A model generated the notes under the pieces. That model was not told the origin of the DNA and searched no databases. It was given only the letters and a program-made list of their open reading frames with translations. Below, piece after piece: positions 51,101 through 57,100 of a stretch of DNA of 64,000 nucleotides; the first letter of the stretch is position 1; each line of letters starts with the position of its first letter. The DNA comes from Protonemura montana (Eukaryota > Arthropoda > Insecta > Plecoptera > Nemouridae), in NCBI GenBank assembly GCA_947568835.1, contig OX387607.1, forward strand, positions 11,919,701-11,983,700. The letters are read 5' to 3'. Both the position numbers and the translations under genes were made by a program.

Positions 51101-54100
51101 ATGAGGATTTGTTTGTTTTCCAATTTCACTTTGAAGTTCAAAATAGTTGAAAAAATAACCCTTGGAGTCACTGCAGCTGACATTATGGTTTCAAGTGTAA
51201 TTTTCCAGTAAGATTTTCAGAAGTTCACAACTCATTCCCGTTTCTTTTGGCTTCATTAAGTTTTTCTCCATGATGTACCAATGGGTAAAACAAAAGTGAC
51301 TCCTTCTAACTTAATCTTTTCAGCTGAAGTCATTCTGGAACCTCAGTTATAGACAATCTCCCCCACCCCCTCATGCAGACCAGAGAAACGCCCTACCCCA
51401 TGCGAACCCAATGCTATCGAGGCAGACCGTCACCGTCTAACAGATCCCCTATTTCTCGGCCCTCCAGACTCGCTGATCGGTTCGGCGACCGAGGAGGAAG
51501 ACGACGACGACAACAGCACGTCGACGACGGCGACAGCGGGAGGCGGCAAGCACCACCTGCTTCATGGAGGCGCTGAGGCGAACAACAACCTAGTGGCAGG
51601 CGAGTTGCCGCCGATCTCTGCGATGAGCTCGGACAGCAAAGGCGGCCACGACGACTCTGAGGACCAAGGTGAGGGGAAAGACACATTGGTTCAGAAGGAA
51701 AAATCCCTGGAGACGTCAGGGACCTTATCTAGAGCTGCTATTTTGCGGTGATACCATGGTTCTACATAATATGACCGATGATATTATATGATATGACCTA
51801 GAGTGGCACTTTTTAACAATTCTAGCGTTTGTTAAAAGAGTTTCTAGCGTTTTCTAGAGTTTCTAGAAAATGGCAGAACGGAGGTGCTACGACGGTAGCA
51901 TTATCAAGAAGGCATTCTGGGTTTCAGTTGATCATCACAGTGCATTGAGAACAAAGCAATCAATTGCATGAAGCGTTGTAACTGAAAGTTGTGTCACTGA
52001 AAGTGGTGCTAATTAATACTGCCGCTCTAATCGAGGTTATCATTTGGTGTTATAACTCCATGGTAGGTGGTGCTACTGACAGTAATACCAGGATTACGAA
52101 ATGACCGCTCTGGATGAGGCTCCAGAAACCAGATCACGTGTACACTGAACGTCTTGTGGCAACCCATATTGGTATCCTTAGACATCTGCTTAGGATTGTT
52201 CGTCTATTTAAAGTTAAAGTTTCAGCTTTTTCTCCAAATTCACTCTACGAAAAAAAACATATGTCGTTTTCTATAACACCTCGATGAAAAACTGCCATTC
52301 ATAACGCCTACCCCTCTTGTCCCCCTCGCAGCGTCACTCGACGGCGACCAGGAGACGCGCGACTCTCAGACCGAGAACAAGTCGCCGGATGACGGCAACT
52401 CGGGGTCGAAACGCCGTGGTCCTCGCACCACGATCAAGGCCAAGCAGCTGGAGATCTTGAAGACGGCGTTTTCGCAGACGCCCAAACCGACCAGGCACAT
52501 TCGCGAGCAACTCGCTAAGGAGACAGGCCTGCCGATGCGCGTGATACAGGTAGGGAAAGAGTAGGGGCGTTTAGCTGCCTCGGTGCATGGGGAGGCGTTG
52601 ATTATGTATGCATAGTTCAAGTGTTTTTACCAAAGCAAATGCAGACTTAAAAATCACTTCACTGTTATTTTTTTGTTTTTTTTTATTGACAGTAAAGATG
52701 TTTGTCTTGCTAGTAGGAACCAAAGATTTCTGTACATTCCAACAATATCTTGCCCTTTATACCTACAGTGTGGCATTGCTTTTTGACTTTCAATGATTAC
52801 TTGCTAAGGTTATGGCGTCCCTACTTTACCCAAAATCTTATTTGGTTGTAAGCACATTTGTGAGTATGAAGTAAAGGAACATTAGGCATATGTAAAAAAT
52901 AAAAATAAAGATGCAAATAGACCATTAGTTTAGAGCGACATGAGCAAAAAAATTACCGCCAGCCTGTGAAGGTGCTGTAGATCTATTAGGGCATATTGTT
53001 TTTCCCCTGGGATAGGATTCTTTTATATTAAAGCCATCTAGATATTATTTTGGGACATTAGCTAATTGGAAACAATTAAAAGAGTTTCGATATGATATTA
53101 TTCTTTCTCGGGCAAAACGTAAAAGTGCCAACACTCAAGGTGTTTTAAATAACATTCAATAAGCATAAGGTATTTAGGTATTTCTGATATAAAATTCGGT
53201 AGAGAGCGTGTACATCTGATTGCCAGCGTCGTCCAAAGGCCGGTCTTTTTGTGCAAAATTAGCGTAACTCTCCCAAGAAAAGAATCTCCTTCGTCTAACT
53301 AATGTCCCCTACATGCGAGTCAACAAGATTCAAACACGCCCCCTGCTGGTCAGCCCCAAGTCGGCACCCTCCTTTCAGCTCGGGTCAACGGCGACCCCCA
53401 CGTCCCGTGACGGCGGCACGATAAAAGGGGGCACCCGTCGCGTCCTCTCAACGGGGACCCCGTGCCGCCCTCTTGCGTCTGTCACAGGGACGGCGCCAGC
53501 AGTGGAATGTTCGGGGGTGGGGTCGGACAGGGTGCACTAGTCGAGGGAGGTAGCTGATTTTTACTGACGGGGTCAGGGTCGAATTATAAACCGACCAAAA
53601 GGGCGATATTTTATAATAAATAAGGAAAACAAACGTATTTGATATAAATCTGAGGTAGAGGATCGACATATTGTTTTTATAATGTCAGCTAAAGACAATT
53701 TTTAGTTCGCCACGACAAAATTTGGCTTAAATTCTGTAAGTTACAAAAAAGTATGTACAGATACATAACATCAGAACTTTTGGTAGAACACAAAATATAG
53801 AAAATAAAATACAAATGTTTCTCTTACTATCGTTTATAGGGAAATCCTATGTTTTATTCCATTAATTCAACACAGAAATCTCATGTCCCGAGATCTACTA
53901 TATATTTCTCAGCAGTTGGCATTCCAAACTCTGCGATGTCATTGAGACAAACTGCAATCCCAAGTCACGGCAACTTTGATAATTCACGCCTGTGCATCAA
54001 GTCAGAACCGCAAAACATCTCTCGCAAGTCGCAAAACGCGCGGCAGAGTTGATTAATCGCAAACACCGCGCGCCTACAAAACCAGAAGCTTAATATTTCA

Positions 54101-57100
54101 GCCGAGGCGTCGCATGGCGCGCGAGTCGTCGTGCGACATTTCGACAAGTCAATTAACACGACAAACTTTATGACACATCGTCTCCCCGGGATGCCGTAAC
54201 GCGCGAATTAAATCTCAATTTAGTCCTCCCCACCCTCCACACTCGAGCCCGCTGGCTGGACGTCGGCGATGAGGTGATTTGTCACACGGCGTCGGCGTCG
54301 CTCGGTTGCTATGACGACGAGAGTTTTTCCATGCACCGCCTTCGTGATCGTGCGGACTTTAATGTGAGGTTGAGCGATAGGTAACATCATCTGATTTTGG
54401 GACAAAGGGATCCAAGGGGCTTTCTGTTCTATGCTAAAAACATGGAATTTTCTCCAAATTTGAGTGATAAACCTGGGGAACTTTAATCCCTGATTTCCCT
54501 GGTAACGGCCTATTAGGGTCTTAAATGAAATTATCAGGGTGCGGGTTAGGTTGGTAAAGGGTGTGGTAATGGCTGCTATAAGTTAGAATTTTTTTTGTCA
54601 TAACTTAGAATGTGCCATCTGCCGGGAGAAATGGGTATGGGCATATAATTCCGATTAGTGAGTTATTTTTTCAAATTTGGTCTCTGTTTAAAGTCAGCCT
54701 ACCGAATAATATTTGATATAATATACATTAATTTTGCTTTCAAGCGACAAATATAATATTCTCTTCAGAGGGATTTTGAGCTGCAAAAAAAAATGCAAAA
54801 AAAAATGCAAAAAAAATCTCCAAGTGTAGCAGTGTCGCTACTATTTTACCAACGCAAGCAGTAATGGAACATTGCAACTTCATTTGCGCAATTATTCTTG
54901 CACCGCTTCTATCTATATAGTAGATTCCCGCAGATGCATTTTTGACCCGACCCAACGTCCTTACGCGATTCACCGTAGTGCTTCAGTGCCATCGCCCCCT
55001 CCCCTGGATAACACTACCCTCATTGTGTAGAAACGCGTGAAAAATTACCAAAAAACCTCCACGCCTAAAAAAATGGTCTTATAAATGTAAAAAAAAAAAC
55101 ACACACAACGCCGCAGACGACTGAATTCTGCCGATATGCCGCCGATCGATTTGTTAGACGAACGGACGGGCGATATCGATTAGCAGAGACAATGACGGCG
55201 TCGAAGGGACGATCGGAGGAGCAGGTGGAATGCCAGGGGGTCGACCGACGCCGTTGAGGGGAGCGCGATTTTGTCGGGCGACCCTGCGGGGCGTTACGCT
55301 GGATTCGTTCCCGTTCGGGGAGATATCACAAGTCCGTGGAATTGCATTTTATCCGCAATGAGTGTGGTTTATTTAGGATGTCATCCTAAATGGAAAACAG
55401 TTTAAAGCCCATGCTGTTGTCCAGCTCAAGGCATGGCTTGCCAAACGTTTCAAAGCTTGCAGCCCATGCTGTTGTCCAGCTCAAGACATGGCTTGCCAAA
55501 CGTTTCAAAGCTTGCAGCCCATGCTGTTGTCAAGCTCAAGACATGGCTTGCCAAACGTTTTAAAGCTTGCAGTCCATGCTGTTGTCCAGCTCAAGGCATG
55601 GCTTGCCAAACATTTCAAAGCTTGCAGCCCATGCTGTTGTCCAGCTCAAGACATGGCTTGCCAAACGTTTCAAAGCTTGCAACCCAAGCTATCAAATAAA
55701 ATTGATGCCTTACTTAAAATATATATTCTACGCAACCTAAAAGAGAGAATGGGTCTCCCTAACCGTGCGCGACCTATAAGGTCCAACGATCCACCCATCG
55801 CACGCAGCATTCAGCAAGCCGTTTGGACGCATCAAGACAAATTGCACGGCCATCTCACACTAGCAACCTCCACACAAATCGAGCAAACAAAAAGGGCACG
55901 GCAGCTTAGAAAACAACGAGCACACATCGCAAGACAGCGCCGTGAGTCGGCTGCAGACAGCGCCTTCTAGACGTCGGCGCGAAACCGAAGGCGTTACGTC
56001 GAATAGGCCGGGCATTGGTCAGGCCATCGCCGAACAAAAGACCATTCCACATCTCAGATCGCCGTCGCCTAGCAACCGTCGAAGACAAAAGGGAAAAAAA
56101 TGCAAGCAGAGCACTCCATACACACATTGCATGCTGTAGAGAAGGCCGTGACGGGGTAGAGCGTGTGCGCTAGAGAGAGAGAACGAGATGATTAATGATG
56201 ACACTGCATTAATCTTGGAAGAAAACAGAGAAAACAGATTGCGCTCCTGGCGGCGGCAGGGGCAAGCGACGCATTCCTGAGCACGACGTCGCCGTTGGGA
56301 GATGAGATCGCATGGAGAGCGCGGCGTGTAGATCAGGCGGGCCGTGAAGCCTTAAGTCACGGCGTCGCGACGTCAGGCGTCGTAATTGAAACGACATATC
56401 ATTGTTCTCTGTCTCGCTCTCTCCGCGGTCTCTGTCCGTCTCACTCTTTCTGAGTTATGTACGGTGTCTTGGTGGGGCGACGTCGTGGCAAGCGTAGGAG
56501 GCTGTGATTTTTCCGCACTATGTCGTTGCGGGCGTCGGGGTGGCGTTGCTCAGTCCTGGACGCCCGGGGAAAATTTCTGAGAGGAATTCGATTAGGTTTT
56601 TATTTGACAGTCAGTTTCTGAATCTTGCAAGGGTTTTGGACCAGGATGGTCGACGTAGGTTTCAGTACGTCGTGTCGTTTTGGTATTTTATTCAGTTAAA
56701 AAATCATTCCATTCCATTGTATATTAATATAAATGAAAAAAATATATATATTTATCTTGTGTAAAGTTGCCTGATCGCTAAAAACACGGCCTTGTTGCAT
56801 GCATTTTCCCCGACTTCCTTCTGACTCGAATGTTTCTTCATATAGCAGCCGCTTTGTGAAATGGCAAGGGTGAGATTCCTTCCCCACCACTGTCAGCCAT
56901 CTTGTTTCGCGCTGCGCTCTGTACTTCGCATGCCTGCCACTCGGATGAACATTTTCCCGGCATCTTGGCTTCACGGAATGATGATTGCAACTGGCTCGTG
57001 CCGCCATCTACACGGCCCATATGACTGCACTCCCCAAGCCATACCCAACGCCAAACTGTCTCCGGCGAAATGAGTTTCATGCCGTGATCGTTTCAAGGTG

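Larger units (their letters stand above)
36445..51467 (+). other. Lim1: Lim1 intron 3 (about 15.0 kb)
   Basis: GTAGGA to CCCTCCAG. No coding exon was found. It contains families A, B, C and F, one X-box, a TAAT-rich block and homopolymers, listed separately. Stretches 36500-37900, 38150-39500, 42840-44000, 46980-49400 and 49850-51400 hold nothing I recognise beyond moderately GC-rich patches at 37380-37760, 38250-38700 and 39880-40080. Confidence 0.85.
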
